NCBI GenBank assembly: GCA_965644295.1
Contig: CBFFRP010000119.1
Coordinates: forward strand, 229,758-293,757
Length of the DNA: 64,000 nt
Origin: Paraphysomonas bandaiensis
Taxonomy: Eukaryota; Chrysophyceae
Reading direction: 5' to 3'
Shown: in pieces, positions 44,211-55,528 of the stretch
How positions within the stretch are numbered: position 1 is the stretch's first letter
Layout: each line of letters starts with the position of its first letter
Translations under genes and position numbers: made by a program
The notes under the pieces: generated by a model
Seen by the model: only the letters and a program-made list of their open reading frames with translations
Told to the model about the DNA's origin: nothing
Databases searched by the model: none

Positions 44211-44933
44211 TTAACTAGTACGAGCGAGTCCTCTCAAAAACAAAGGCCACACCCACGCAAGAAGTGCACTAGCAATCAAAATTACAACTAGTACTAAACT
44301 AAGAGAAGTACGGCAGCCATATCTGCTATTATTCGCCAAAGTTGCAAGCCCAGCAACTATGTGAAGCAAAAATATGACACACACAAGAATTTTTGATCGA
44401 TATCGCTCAGCGAGAAACGCTAGGCACATGAGTACAACATCAAGAACACAAAACCCGAGAGATAAAATCGCGGAGACCAATATCAGAGGCACGGATGGGC
44501 ATGAGTCTTCAAACAATACTCCAGTACCTGTGCTGGACAAAAGAACCGAGCCGTACAAAAGTAAGGAGTGCATCGTTCCATAACCTACTCCAGCAGCAAG
44601 ACTGGATGAAATATCATTAAGTGGAAATGCTTCGTTTGAATGAGGCGATGACCGCTTGATAAGTGTTTCAGTTCTTCGGTATGCATATACGAACACAAAG
44701 CGAGATATTTCTTGAAAAACAGCAGATAATATAACCAGCAACGGCCATAAATTTACTCCTCCCGACTGAAATATTGTCCATAGCATCGCTGTGGCAAGCG
44801 CTGAGCATAGCCACGCAAATGCACTGCCCAGTGCGATAATTATCAACTGAGGCCTTTCTGAAAACATTATCAGGAAAGAACAAGATGGGGCGTATGCGAT
44901 AAGCCCACATCCTATTCGGAGCATTCGTGACAT
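44211..44933 (-). CDS. APH1: Gamma-secretase subunit APH-1
   Basis: Single exon, 240 aa, near the family length. Seven hydrophobic segments can be counted. The N-terminus (GCGLIAYAPS) resembles the family's GCxxxAFGP. VFQEISRFVFVYAYRR fits the conserved LQExFRFxYxxL block. The fourth segment has the GVGYGTMHS form of the family's GxxxG motif with H122, and H191 in IFLLHIVAGL corresponds to the second conserved buried His. APH-1 scaffolds presenilin and nicastrin in intramembrane proteolysis. The absence of introns is unusual beside its neighbours but not alarming for a short gene. Confidence 0.92.
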   Translation of the reverse strand: MSRMLRIGCGLIAYAPSCSFLIMFSERPQLIIIALGSAFAWLCSALATAMLWTIFQSGGVNLWPLLVILSAVFQEISRFVFVYAYRRTETLIKRSSPHSNEAFPLNDISSSLAAGVGYGTMHSLLLYGSVLLSSTGTGVLFEDSCPSVPLILVSAILSLGFCVLDVVLMCLAFLAERYRSKILVCVIFLLHIVAGLATLANNSRYGCRTSLSLVLVVILIASALLAWVWPLFLRGLARTS

Positions 44934-45490
44934 GTTTCCTTATGTGTATTGGAAAGTACGCCTCTATGAACTGGATACAGCCGATGTGTTTAATTGAGGG
45001 CCGGATAGCTCCAGGATAGCATGGTATGGTACGGTACGGTACGGTACGGCATGCTGTACGCTGTGCCACTGTACGCTGCACACACAGCAGCAGGAATACA
45101 GGAATACATGCCATATACTGCTCGAAATACTGTATATACAGCATGAAGTAAACGAAGTGACTCTGCCTGTGTGTCCAACCTGCGGCATGTGGGTGGAAGT
45201 CTCTCGGTCTCCACACACACAGTATCGTCATGCTATGTGCAGGAACTGGAGTTCCTCTCCCTGACTCAGCGGCTGCTGGATATCACGAGACGACAATGAA
45301 CAGCACTGTGATGCACAGCAGATAGATATTTTTAAATTTTTGGCAAATTTCCAACTTTTCTGAAACCGTTTCTATACAGAGTGTGCACTGTACTGTACTG
45401 TACTGTGTATCTACCTGATGCATTATCTCTATTTATGCTGGTGATGCAATCGATACCGATGCAGCAGTGGGCGTGGAAAGCTTAACGTAT
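44934..45490. promoter_or_regulatory. APH-1 upstream region
   Basis: Contains a run of GGTAC units (45022-45045), CTGTACGCTG repeats and an ACTGTACTGTACTGT tract (45389-45405). Probably the APH-1 promoter; the right part leads into the tandem repeat. Confidence 0.4.
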
Positions 45491-46950
45491 GATTGGTATT
45501 CATTAGAGGCCCATCAAGTAGCCACACACAGTGTAAGAGAGGAAGGGACCAACTAGAACACTAATAAATCACAGAGCTGATATTAGTACGCAAGTGAGGC
45601 CCTCGTGTAGACATAAGACGAGATATTCAACAGTATGGCGGTTAGTCGTGTGAGCGAGTGGTACGTGTATACTTTTTAAGTGAAGCATAGTACATTTCTT
45701 ATGATTGGAGCCACAGCGTGAGGAATTGATTGAATTGATCGTCTAATATAGTCAAAGATACAACACTTTCGTTTTTACTATTTAAAGGATGAGTTGGCTT
45801 GGAAAATACTGTACAGATGTGTGAATTTCTCTCATCTCATCTCGTTTGATATCTGATACGATGTTGGTTTGGGTGTCTTCTGGAAGGGATAGATGATTAC
45901 TAGCCAGTCTTAATATGCAAACACTTATATTTTTTTCATTAACACCACTTTTCTAACAGCCTTTTATGACTTTCATATGATTGGTATTCATTAGAGGCCC
46001 ATCAAGTAGCCATACACAGTGTAAGAGAGGGAGGGACCAACTAGAACACTAATAAATCACAGAGCTGATATTAGTACGCAAGTGAGGCCCTCGTGTAGAC
46101 ATAAGACGAGATATTCAACAGTATGGCGGTTAGTCGTGTGAGCGAGTGGTACGTGTATACTTTTTAAGTGAAGCGTAGTACATTTCTTATGATTGGAGCC
46201 ACAGCGTGAGGAATTTTAAGATTGAATTGATCGTCTAATATAGTCAAAGATACAACACTTTCGTTTTTACTATTTAAAGGATGAGTTGGCTTGGAAAATA
46301 CTGTACAGATGTGTGAATTTCTCTCATCTCATCTCGTTTGATATCTGATACGATGTTGGTTTGGGTGTCTTCTGGAAGGGATAGATGATTACTAGCCAGT
46401 CTTAATATGCAAACACTTATATTTTTTTCATTAACACCACTTTTCTAACAGCCTTTTATGACTTTCATATGATTGGTATTCATTAGAGGCCCATCAAGTA
46501 GCCATACACAGTGTAAGAGAGGAAGGGACCAACTAGAACACTAATAAATCACAGAGCTGATATTAGTACGCAAGTGAGGCCCTCGTGTAGACATAAGACG
46601 AGATATTCAACAGTATGGCGGTTAGTCGTGTGAGCGAGTGGTACGTGTATACTTTTTAAGTGAAGCGTAGTACATTTCTTATGATTGGAGCCACAGCGTG
46701 AGGAATTGATTGAATTGATCGTCTAATATAGTCAAAGATACAACACTTTCGTTTTTACTATTTAAAGGATGAGTTGGCTTGGAAAATACTGTACAGATGT
46801 GTGAATTTCTCTCATCTCATCTCGTTTGATATCTGATACGATGTTGGTTTGGGTGTCTTCTGGAAGGGATAGATGATTACTAGCCAGTCTTAATATGCAA
46901 ACACTTATATTTTTTTCATTAACACCACTTTTCTAACAGCCTTTCATGAC
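45491..46950. repeat. Three tandem copies of a 490-bp unit
   Basis: Units start at GATTGGTATTCATTAGAGG (45491, 45979, 46471), periods 488 and 492, and are almost identical; the middle copy has a 4-base difference (GAATTTTAAGATTG instead of GAATTGATTG). Each unit contains a short ATG frame of 14 codons starting MAVSRVSEW, immediately overlapping a donor-like GTACGT, and a GTATAC. This resembles a promoter plus first exon amplified three times. No complete gene is visible downstream. Confidence 0.92.
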
Positions 46951-47345
46951 TTTCATGACGTTTATAATTCTATCAGCTATTAGTATCTCAAATCTCGGAA
47001 AGCGTCGTGCATTCTGTAACGAACTGTGTAGAGATAATATTAATACCTTATACTGCTCCGAATATGACTTGAGCTTAGCATACTTTCTCAGTCGAAAATC
47101 ATCTCACTTGTCATGCCATGGATGCGAAGGATATAACAATTAGAGTATAGTATTTCTTTATGATATTTGATATGGTGGTATGTGCTGAAGGCAGCGTAGC
47201 AATATCTAGAGCAAGAAAAGGAACATAAACAGTCACTGAGTGAAAACATTGCTTATTTACTAGCAATACATGCGATGCTTTAAGCCACAGTCCACACCAA
47301 TGGAACATGTAATATATTTATATCCACAACACTTGTCATAAACTC
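46951..47345. other. Spacer downstream of the tandem repeat
   Basis: Holds a 65-codon plus-strand frame (46946-47143) with a hydrophobic start and several Cys residues; no family recognised and coding status doubtful. Confidence 0.3.
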
Positions 47346-48343
47346 TCAACGCCTTCGCCTCTCCCTACTCCTGCTCCTACGGTCTCTGTCGTGACGAGAG
47401 CGGTCCCTGTCTCTACTACGAGCGTCTGGGCTACCTTCCCTGTCCCTCCTAGAGTGCCGTCTGTCGTCCCTCTCACGACTTCTACTTCTCCTCCTGCGCC
47501 CTTCTCTTCCTCCCGATCTACTCCTGCTACTGCGCTGAGCACTGTCTCTGGTTCTGTTCCTTTCCTCATCCGTTTTTCTCTCTTCAGCTTTAGGATTTGA
47601 TGACGACACAGGCTCCTCCGCGTCATCGTAACGGCCATCCTTGACATCTACTTTAGGGTTCATGAGAAAACCATAGTTATTATTCAATCTTGCAAGAGCG
47701 GCCATCTCCTTCGCGGTTCTGTCTTTACGGCCCCCTTTTGCACGACGCCCGAAATCGTCAAATCCATCCTCAGCAATTTCAAGAGTGCCAGCAGATGCCC
47801 GCTCCTGCCGCTCATTAAAGCCACCACCAATACCGTCACGTACTTCTGCCTCGGTCTTAAATATATGACACAAAATACGTTAATACTACTAATGCAAAAC
47901 CAGGATCCTTACAATAAGCGCCGCAGGCTTCGCGGTAGAACATCGGTTACATGATGCCCGCCAAGACCAGTTCACATTTGCGCAAGAAGGGCACTCCCAG
48001 TCCTAAAGCAGAAAGTATTGGGTACAGTAAGAGAGAGTAGACGCAGACTTACAGGACCCTTCGCATCTTTCTCGAAACCTCTTCCTCGTCCTGCTGCCCC
48101 TCTCCCACCTCTTCCGCGCCCTCTCCCTCCACCGAAAGATGAAAACTGCATGGCATCGACCCCTTGCATATCAGTGGCATCACTTTCTATAACTGTGTGT
48201 TGTGCGTGATCCCCATCAGAGTGCGGCTCACGATTGTCTTCTACTACTACATCAGTCCACATTCCTGCGGGAAGCACAGGGACACCCCCTGACCCACGAC
48301 CGCGTCCCCTCCCTCTCCCAGTTGAAACTCCGTGATCAGTCAT
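47346..48343 (-). CDS. ZRANB2-like RanBP2-type zinc-finger/RS-domain protein
   Basis: Minus-strand exons 48343-48053, 48002-47913, 47855-47346; introns 50 and 57 nt; 296 aa. Residues 1-97 are an RG/GRG-rich region with an acidic/His middle. Residues 98-127 (exon 2) are one RanBP2-type zinc finger, DWECPSCANVNWSWRASCNR then C, which in ZRANB2 binds AGGUAA-type single-stranded RNA. Next comes GIGGGFNERQE and FDDFGRR, matching the block after ZRANB2's second finger, and then a C-terminal Arg/Ser-rich domain. A nuclear splicing regulator is the likely role. Animal ZRANB2 has two fingers; here only one is seen. Confidence 0.85.
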
Positions 48344-48405
48344 TGAGATATCGTTTACACTCCAGAAATCTACCCATCCGTAATAAACATACATACATAC
48401 ATACA

Positions 48406-48437
<32 letters not shown>

Positions 48438-49338
48438 CATACATACATACATACATACATACATACATACATACATACATACATACATACATACATACAT
48501 ACATACATACATACATACATACATACATACATACATACATACATACATACATACATACATACATACATACATACATACATACATACATACATACATACAT
48601 ACATACATACATACATACATACATACATACATACATACATACATACATACATACATACATACATACATACATACATACATACATACATACATACATACAT
48701 ACATACATACATACATACATACATACATACATACATACATACATACATACATACATACATACATACATACATACATACATACATACATACATACATACAT
48801 ACATACATACATACATACATACATACACACATGCATACATACATACATACATACATACATACATACATACATACATACATACATACATACATACATACAT
48901 ACATACATACATACATACATACATACATACATACATACATACATACATACATACATACATACATACATACATACATACATACATACATACATACATACAT
49001 ACATACATACATACATACATACATACATACATACATACATACATACATACATACTGTACATACATACATACATACATACATACATACATACATACATACA
49101 TACATACATACATACATACATACATACATACATACATACATACATACATACATACATACATACATACATACATACATACATACATACATACATACATACA
49201 TACATACATACATACATACATACATACATACATACTACGTCGTATGTATTCGTGGTGACATTGGAATGGTTATATCTGGTCTGTGGCGACCCACAACACA
49301 GTAGCAAAGTGAGTATTTCTTTATCTTGCGGTAGTGTT
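48344..49338. repeat. Long (CATA)n microsatellite between divergent genes
   Basis: About 845 bp of nearly uninterrupted CATA tetranucleotide (48388-49234), with interruptions at 48435 (TATACATA), 48826 (ACACATGC) and 49054 (TGTACAT). It fills the space between the ZRANB2-like start (48343) and the LAS1 start (49339), coming within 45 and 105 bases of them. Length may be collapsed or variable in the real genome. Confidence 0.95.
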
Positions 49339-50603
49339 ATGGGCCAGCATCCAAGACTAACACCATGGAAAGACTGGGATGAATGGAGTCTAGTTCGGAA
49401 TGGACTGTATTCGCGTGATATATCAGAGCAGGTATGTGTGGAAGCGTAGCACTGTGTTATCTTAGCATACTGCAGATATGGGCGTTAGAAGTAATAAGTA
49501 TGTGGCGAACGAGAGGCAGAATTCCCCATTCTGTTGATTCGAGTAGTCAACTGGTTGAGGTATGAAGAACACAATGCTAGTTAGAGTTATGACGTGCATA
49601 TTGCTAGGTCATTATAAACGATTTAGACCCACCTTGCACACAATTCTGCCAGCCACAACGGTCTGAGTCTGAGATCCGCCTGATGTATTCAATTGCAATT
49701 GTTCGAGGAGTAAATGGCTTGGTGGACCAATCGCAGCAAGGGTACTTTGCGGACTCTGTGATGTCTCTGGCTGTAAAACTGGGTCTACCAGCGTGGTTCG
49801 TAGAGCTTAGACACGAAGCCACGCACAATCAACTCCCTGCCCTTCGAACTCTTCGTAGTGCTGCTAAGAACTTGCTTCTGTGGTACCGTGATAGCTATTG
49901 GGACCGACAGCAAGGTTTTCTTGATAGCCTTGTTGTTCATAGCGATGGGGAGACCGGGGCTGTCTTCTCGAAGGGGTCCACCTCACTTTGCAATGTACTT
50001 ATTCCTCGCCTTCTCGCCAATCTACGTATCGGGCTAGAGGGTGAGCAGCAGCACTGGTGGCCATTGGTGGAGAAGGCGCTTGATAGTCACCCATCTGCTG
50101 GAGGAGTACTGCTGCGGCGTCTGTGTGCAGAAGGGGAGCGTTTGATCAAAGTGGGTGAGGGCGCAGAAAACGTAGTGTGGTGGTGCGACGCGATTTTATC
50201 CCACCTGAAAAGCTCTAAACCGACCGGAGAGATCTTATGTCCACCTGATTGTATTGCTCGACTCAATGCAGTCCTCCCACCTGGGCACAAGGATAAGCTT
50301 CAACCCTTTCTCGGATCATCAACTGGACACAAGCGAGACCGTCACGGAGTTCCCCTAACAGTAGTGACGAACATGCAACGGGGGCATAGCACCCAGAGTG
50401 CTGCGAGCTCAACCCCAACTGCAACTGATGATGAAGATTTACAAGCAATAGATTTGGGAGATATGAGGGCTTGGCTCAAAGAACAAGGCGATAGTAATCC
50501 GCCACGAGACCGTAGAAAACAGCGTCGAACCTTACCTCTTGGAGTGTCATCCTGTGCGTTCGTTGAGCCGTCACTATATCTGTTAGAATATGATGATACA
50601 TGA
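49339..50603 (+). CDS. LAS1: Ribosome biogenesis endonuclease Las1
   Basis: Exons 49339-49431, 49476-49559, 49608-50603 (introns 44 and 48 nt), 390 aa. The HEPN nuclease domain begins PWKDWDEWSLVRNGLYS, continues IWALEVISMWRTRGRIPHSV and LRLMYSIAIVRGVNGL-like (IRLMYSIAIVRGVNGL), and reaches the catalytic R-x4-H motif at 127-132 (RHEATH). WYRDSYWDRQ follows. In yeast and humans Las1 cleaves ITS2 of pre-rRNA together with the kinase Grc3/NOL9. The C-terminal half is weakly conserved and low-complexity. The 44-nt intron is the shortest confidently placed here. Confidence 0.9.
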
Positions 50604-50691
50604 TTTTGTAACTTAAATATTCCGAAATCTTATGTTATGTAGATTTGTTATCAATGTATACAACCCAGAATCTGTAAGCCAATCTTTATAG

Positions 50692-51491
50692 CAGGGATAG
50701 GGAACAATATATTGCAATACTATTGTTAGATAGCGTTCCATCAATAGTATTGATGGATTTTTTAAACCGGTCCTACAATACAATTACAATATATTGCAAT
50801 ATATTGTCAATGTATTGCAATATATTAGTATGACTAATCAGTAGGTAAACACATCCGTAGATTTCATTTTTAGTATTAGTCATTAAGATCACATGACAAC
50901 CAATACAACTGCTGCTTATAGCTACTAAAAATCCACCTCGTCCTCATCCTCTGAGTCATCGTCGGTGACGTCAACATCACCATATTCATCCACAGAATAA
51001 ATTGAAATATATGCTAGTATCCGGTCATAACTGTCGAATAGCTTTCAGAAACAACAGCATATTAAGTAGGATGGATACTTTTGCGAAACACTGATATAAT
51101 ATGTTTAGCTGTGCTGAACAGACGTTCCCATGTATTGGAAGTACATACCAGGGCCAGGCAACCGTTAATGACTCGTGGATCTCTACGTTTCTTAATTTTT
51201 TGAGCTGACTGAAGGTTTTTAGTCGCATAGTCAACATCAGCTTCATTATCCTTTGTAATGTTGTAATCAATTTCTCGGTTATTTATATCCATTTTGCACC
51301 CTACAGTTGAGAATCTTTTCTTATATGACTACATAATATTGATTGCAATATATTGCAATAGTATTGTGAGCTCTTTTAACAGAAACACTATTGATGGAAT
51401 ATTTGACTAGTCCACCAATCAATATACTTTACAATATATTGCAATATATTGTACAATGTATTGCAATACAATATATTGTTCCCTATCCCTG
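50692..51491. mobile_element. 800-bp hAT element (copy 3, different family)
   Basis: Both ends read CAGGGATAGGGAACAATA inward and are followed by dense CAATATATTG repeats. Perfect 8-bp duplications CTTTATAG flank it (50684-50691 and 51492-51499). The minus strand 51292-51062 keeps the transposase C-terminus; the catalytic core is deleted. Non-autonomous derivative. Confidence 0.92.
51025..51292 (-). pseudogene. hAT transposase C-terminal remnant in copy 3
   Basis: A frame with NGCLALVCTSNTWERLFSTA, then HIISVFRKSIHP, is the hAT dimerisation block. A frameshift then moves to a frame reading LNMLLFLKAIRQL, the family's usual ending. An upstream stretch with DYATKNLQSAQKIKKRRDP precedes it. Confidence 0.75.
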
Positions 51492-51499
51492 CTTTATAG

Positions 51500-51795
51500 C
51501 TTATAAGTTTATAGCTTTTTGATATCCTCTTTCTCGTCTGATCTGGACAAGATGTTTTGACTTCTTTGCAATATAGTATACTAGGCAATTGACAGCTACA
51601 CATAAAAAAGTGCAATTACAATCTAGATATGACACGGCTTGAGTGTTGCAGACGTCAAATTTCATTACGCAGCTTACTTGCAGATCTCACTACACTAACA
51701 GCAAGCAAAGTACACGAAACCAGATACTAGTAAGCCAGCCATGTGTATAAATACATCTACGTATGTAATAATAGAAAACAAAACACTGCCAGCAA
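51500..51795. other. Spacer
   Basis: Nothing recognised between hAT copy 3 and the acidic protein gene. Confidence 0.4.
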
Positions 51796-52236
51796 TTAAA
51801 ATTCGGCTTCCTCGTCATCCGACAAGGTGGAGCTCGACTGCGCAACACGTTTCGGCGCACTGGAACTGGCTCTGGTAAGGCCAGACCGTAGTGCCGCACG
51901 TCTTTTGCTCCGTGGAATAATATTCGAAGCATCCATTGCCCCATAATCTTCACTCACGAAAGCTGGCTCTGCATCCTCGTCAGGTGCCACTTCATCATCG
52001 GAGTCGTGTTTTGCTTTCTTCGATGAGGAGGAGGCTGATGCTGAAGAGGGACGTTTCTGCTTCAGACCAATGATTTCATCCATGATGCGTTCGTCCTCAG
52101 AATCACTTTCGTCCTCCTCCTCGTCATCACTATTATCTTGCTGGTCGTCATCCTCTCCTTCATCATCAGAAGCATTTAATCTCTTATCGACATCCTCATC
52201 CTCTGAAGCGCTACGTCCCTTCTTCCCTGTTGACAT
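51796..52236 (-). CDS. Small acidic protein, possible CHZ1-type histone chaperone
   Basis: Single exon, 146 aa, strongly acidic (runs of Asp/Glu/Ser at 10-50 and the C-terminal DDEEAEF) with a KKAKH patch. Near residues 100-115 the sequence MDASNIIPRSKRR resembles the CHZ motif (IDxSNIIxxxRR) of H2A.Z chaperones such as yeast Chz1 and human HIRIP3. The motif match and acidity support a nuclear histone-binding role, but low complexity limits certainty. Start codon is the only ATG upstream, and the gene is divergent from the CLN6-like gene. Confidence 0.6.
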   Translation of the reverse strand: MSTGKKGRSASEDEDVDKRLNASDDEGEDDDQQDNSDDEEEDESDSEDERIMDEIIGLKQKRPSSASASSSSKKAKHDSDDEVAPDEDAEPAFVSEDYGAMDASNIIPRSKRRAALRSGLTRASSSAPKRVAQSSSTLSDDEEAEF

Positions 52237-52650
52237 TGGACTCTGTTAAGGGTCTAAACGTTCAAGGGTTTTGCAATAATGACGATGATTTCGTATATAT
52301 AATAGTGGTGATGGGATTCCTTTACTTTACACCGCTGTCGGTCGAGATTATCCCACCAGGAGGGAAAATGTCCAATTATTGCATTTTGTCGAATTACAGA
52401 AACAGTGGTTTTAATCCCTCAAAATCAAGAAATGGGAGTTTATCAAACACATAAAATGTGTTTCTTCTGTACATGATCTGGAAAATACTACAGCAGTATA
52501 CATCCGTATAGAGCGGTATACCGCATACGGTTGTGGGTAAACCAGTGCAAAGATGCGTACAAATACACTGAGCACTGAGCCTGCTTCTCATCGTGATTGC
52601 TCTCCTGTGATTGGATTGGGCATCACTCCTCCTTAACTTTCAACACTGTA
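52237..52650. promoter_or_regulatory. Divergent promoter region CHZ1-like/CLN6-like
   Basis: 414-bp spacer holding CAGTATACATCCGTATAGAG and GGTATACCGCATACGG near 52494-52530, the densest GTATAC cluster in the window. Confidence 0.4.
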
Positions 52651-53858
52651 ATGTATTCTAGCAGTAAACTCGAGTTTGCCGTATCCCCCTTTGAAAACGA
52701 AGCTTCCAATGATGAAGTTGTTCCCACTCGAGCTGAAGAGAACAGAAACGCCACTGAGGAGCACATGGGAACTATCCTACTTGTTATGACACTAAGCAAC
52801 ATATGGAGCTTAGTGTTAGTATCCGTTCCGGTCATAACGTCTGTTGGATCGAATAATTTGTACAAATACGAGTGAGTTTCAGAGCTCTCTGATGTATGAT
52901 GTGTCATATTGTCCATTGCAGTGGGTGGTATCGCGGTGATGATATATTAAGAATAATTGAGCCTGTGGGCGGGTATGGTTTGGTGATAGATGTCGCGACT
53001 TTTTGTTTGATAGTTATATTAAACAGGCTAGTTTTCAACTTCTGGATATTTCAATCGTCTGGTATCTTTCTGAAACATTACTCAAGAGAGCTGCAGGTCG
53101 CCAGCATTATATTTATGATTGGAGCAGCCATGTACTGCCAAGGTGGAGGATTGCACACTGCCAGGTATTGACTCTCTAATGTCCACATTGTAGTTACTGT
53201 TAGTGTTCTTGTAGCAATATGTTTAAGCACCCGATTGAAGATTACAAGAAGATGAATCCAGATAAAGTAAGTTAAGTGATGATCTTTTTGATCTTTGTCT
53301 CATGTGTCTTGTACGCACTTAGTATCTGACGGACCTCATGTACTGGATGCGTACAGTGTGGCAACACATCATATCTCACTATGTAAGTTTTGTTATTTCA
53401 CTGATTCAGTACTGACTCACTGGCAGATATACGCTTCTGGTTACGCCCTCATGTCTGCCATGCAAGCATGGGCATTCAAAGATGTAGTACTACTTCAGAC
53501 TCCTCCTCAAAAAATGACGACTTTGCGCGCGCTAATTATATTTAACGCAGTTCTGTTTGCCCTTCTATTGTCTGGAGTGGCTATAGATTTTCCCTCTGGT
53601 TTAATTGTCGGGTTCCTTTACATTGGATTGTATGGATTTGGCATCATAGGAAGGTATGGTATATTCTATTGATAAAGTAATTGGTGAGTTACTTTTTACG
53701 GTAGGTACGTATATTTGAAAGATAACTTGACGGCATCGGAGTTCGGGAAGAGACCTGTGCTACACTATTTCCTTCTATCTTACGTACTTGCACTGTTGAT
53801 CATGGCCATATGGTGCGCATCTGTCGGGGGACTCAAAAAGTTACATGACGTGATGTAG
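52651..53858 (+). CDS. Multi-pass membrane protein, CLN6-like
   Basis: Exons 52651-52871, 52922-53164, 53215-53266, 53323-53382, 53427-53653, 53705-53858; introns 44-56 nt; 318 aa (CLN6 is 311). Six or seven hydrophobic segments. The block ASIIFMIGAAMYCQGGGLHTA, then an EDYKKMNPDK loop and a DLMYWMRTVWQHIISHYI helix, follows the CLN6 pattern of a MGAxxxxxGxxxHxx segment, loop and Tyr/His-rich helix. In animals CLN6 is an ER membrane protein that exports lysosomal enzymes with CLN8. Similarity is by pattern and length, so the family call is moderate; the gene structure itself is firm. Confidence 0.5.
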
Positions 53859-54279
53859 TATATGGGTGGATGGAATGTAGTACATTTATACTTCTGAAAT
53901 CATATAGTTATATTTAACCACGGGATAATATATCGTCTGGCGCTAAAAATTTGAAACGTGGGCGAAAAGCCCGAGTTTTGAAATTTGGACAAGGAACGAT
54001 ACTCCGGATCCCTATATTAATTTGTAGCTTATCCTCATGATGTTGTAAACCTAATATATGTAGAATGTATAGCTGTTTGTAGCCTGTTATTAGGTGTTCC
54101 GTGATTACCTAATGAAGCATTAAAGTATTGTTTCAAATCAAAGTGGTATCTATTCATAAGCTTGAGGAATGGTAATTGTACTAGATTAGCTCAAACCAAT
54201 AACCCCCCTAATTTTAAAAATAACCACAACACTAAAGTACCCCAACCACAGAAGGAGTGCGAGGTGTTGAGTTCTGCAA
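53859..54279. other. Spacer
   Basis: Nothing recognised between the CLN6-like gene and the repeat block. Confidence 0.4.
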
Positions 54280-54610
54280 TATATTGAAGTGAGTTAATAG
54301 TGTGCAATAGGTGAAGTCAACTCATAGGTGTAACGGGTGATTATAGGTACAAAGGAAATAAATTCAGTTCCTGATGTGTGACTATACAAGATATAGAACT
54401 GACTGATGAACATATGCTAAACAGATGTTGCTGAGAACAGATGTTTTATCAGATGCTACACGAATATGTAGTGAAGTGTTCAGAATTATAATTTCTTACT
54501 TGAAAGTGCATTGTGCTCAACATAGCAAAAAGTTAAGGTTTAGGTGTAGAGCAAAGTTAACTTCAGTGAAATATCCAATTCTAACACGAGGTATTGAAAC
54601 TCGTACATAT
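54280..54610 (+). repeat. Dispersed repeat A, copy 2
   Basis: Counterpart of 35560-35890 in the same orientation, with the shared words AATAGTGTGCAATAG, AAACAGATGTT, AAAGTTAACTTCAGTG and TCCAATT. Confidence 0.6.
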
Positions 54611-54689
54611 ATTGAAAATATTTGAAGTGTTTTTCGAAGTTCCGCTTATGAAGAAATATTGTTTGCAGTGTCGTCAATCTGATCTTCTA

Positions 54690-55528
54690 CATCAGAAGAA
54701 AGATGGAAGATAACTTGGAGAGATCTGCTTTGGAAAGTTGACTAATCACTAAGGTTTCTCTACAAACTCCTAATTGAACCAACTCTCTCACTTTGGAGCT
54801 CCCGCCATTGTCAAGATACTCACTTGCAGAGCCTGGACCTCCTTTCCGCAGGTTGAATGATTCTGGACAGGAACTATCACCGAAAGTGTTTTCGGAACAC
54901 AGTACCATTGCTCCCTCAATAATGTGCGTGGACTACGTACCATTGAAACAGAAGTTGTTACCCTCCTTCAACCGCTTTATACTGCCGCCAAACAAATGCT
55001 TCAAGATCGTAGTGGGAGTTATGCTGCTGCCAACCAGAGGGGGCCACAAAGACTCCCCCCTAGACCGCGGCAGCGACGTGGACACACACGAAGTTTCCCC
55101 AGCTCGCGCTCAAAATGCAGTAATACGCGATTTAAATTGAGGAACACCCAGAGAAAGCCGCGGGTTCTCCAATTACTAAAGCGGAAACCTAACGCAGCTT
55201 TACTTTTCCGCCACACCTGCCTCAGCGCAGAGACGCCACGACGCCAACTCCATCAGCTACTCCTCTTCCCAAGGCCCAACTCGCAGCTAAAGCCATTCCA
55301 AGACACGCAGGAGTCCCACATACCCCCTCGACCATGTATCTCAGTTCAATAACACTTGACTTACTGATACAGAACCCGCAGAGTCCTGAGGAGCCTTATC
55401 CGAAGGGGCGTCCTCCTGACTAAACCTTCTGTACCGTAAGGACTGACGTCCACAGAGTGCTTCTCCCTCGCAAACAAGAACGGAAGTGGTTGCACCTTGG
55501 TGCTTGCGTCGACGCAGAAGTAGCTTCT
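54690..55528 (+). repeat. Relic of unclassified element with gag-like ORF (copy 2)
   Basis: Plus-strand codons around 54890-55350 read VFGTQYHCSLNNVRGLRTIE, then LLQPLYTAAKQML and an arginine-rich tail, matching copy 1 at 37200-36917 in the first part. The unit ends with GGTTGCACCTTGGTGCTTGCG and CTTCTGTAGCG as in copy 1. The tail's high Arg/Pro content would suit nucleic-acid binding. Confidence 0.5.
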
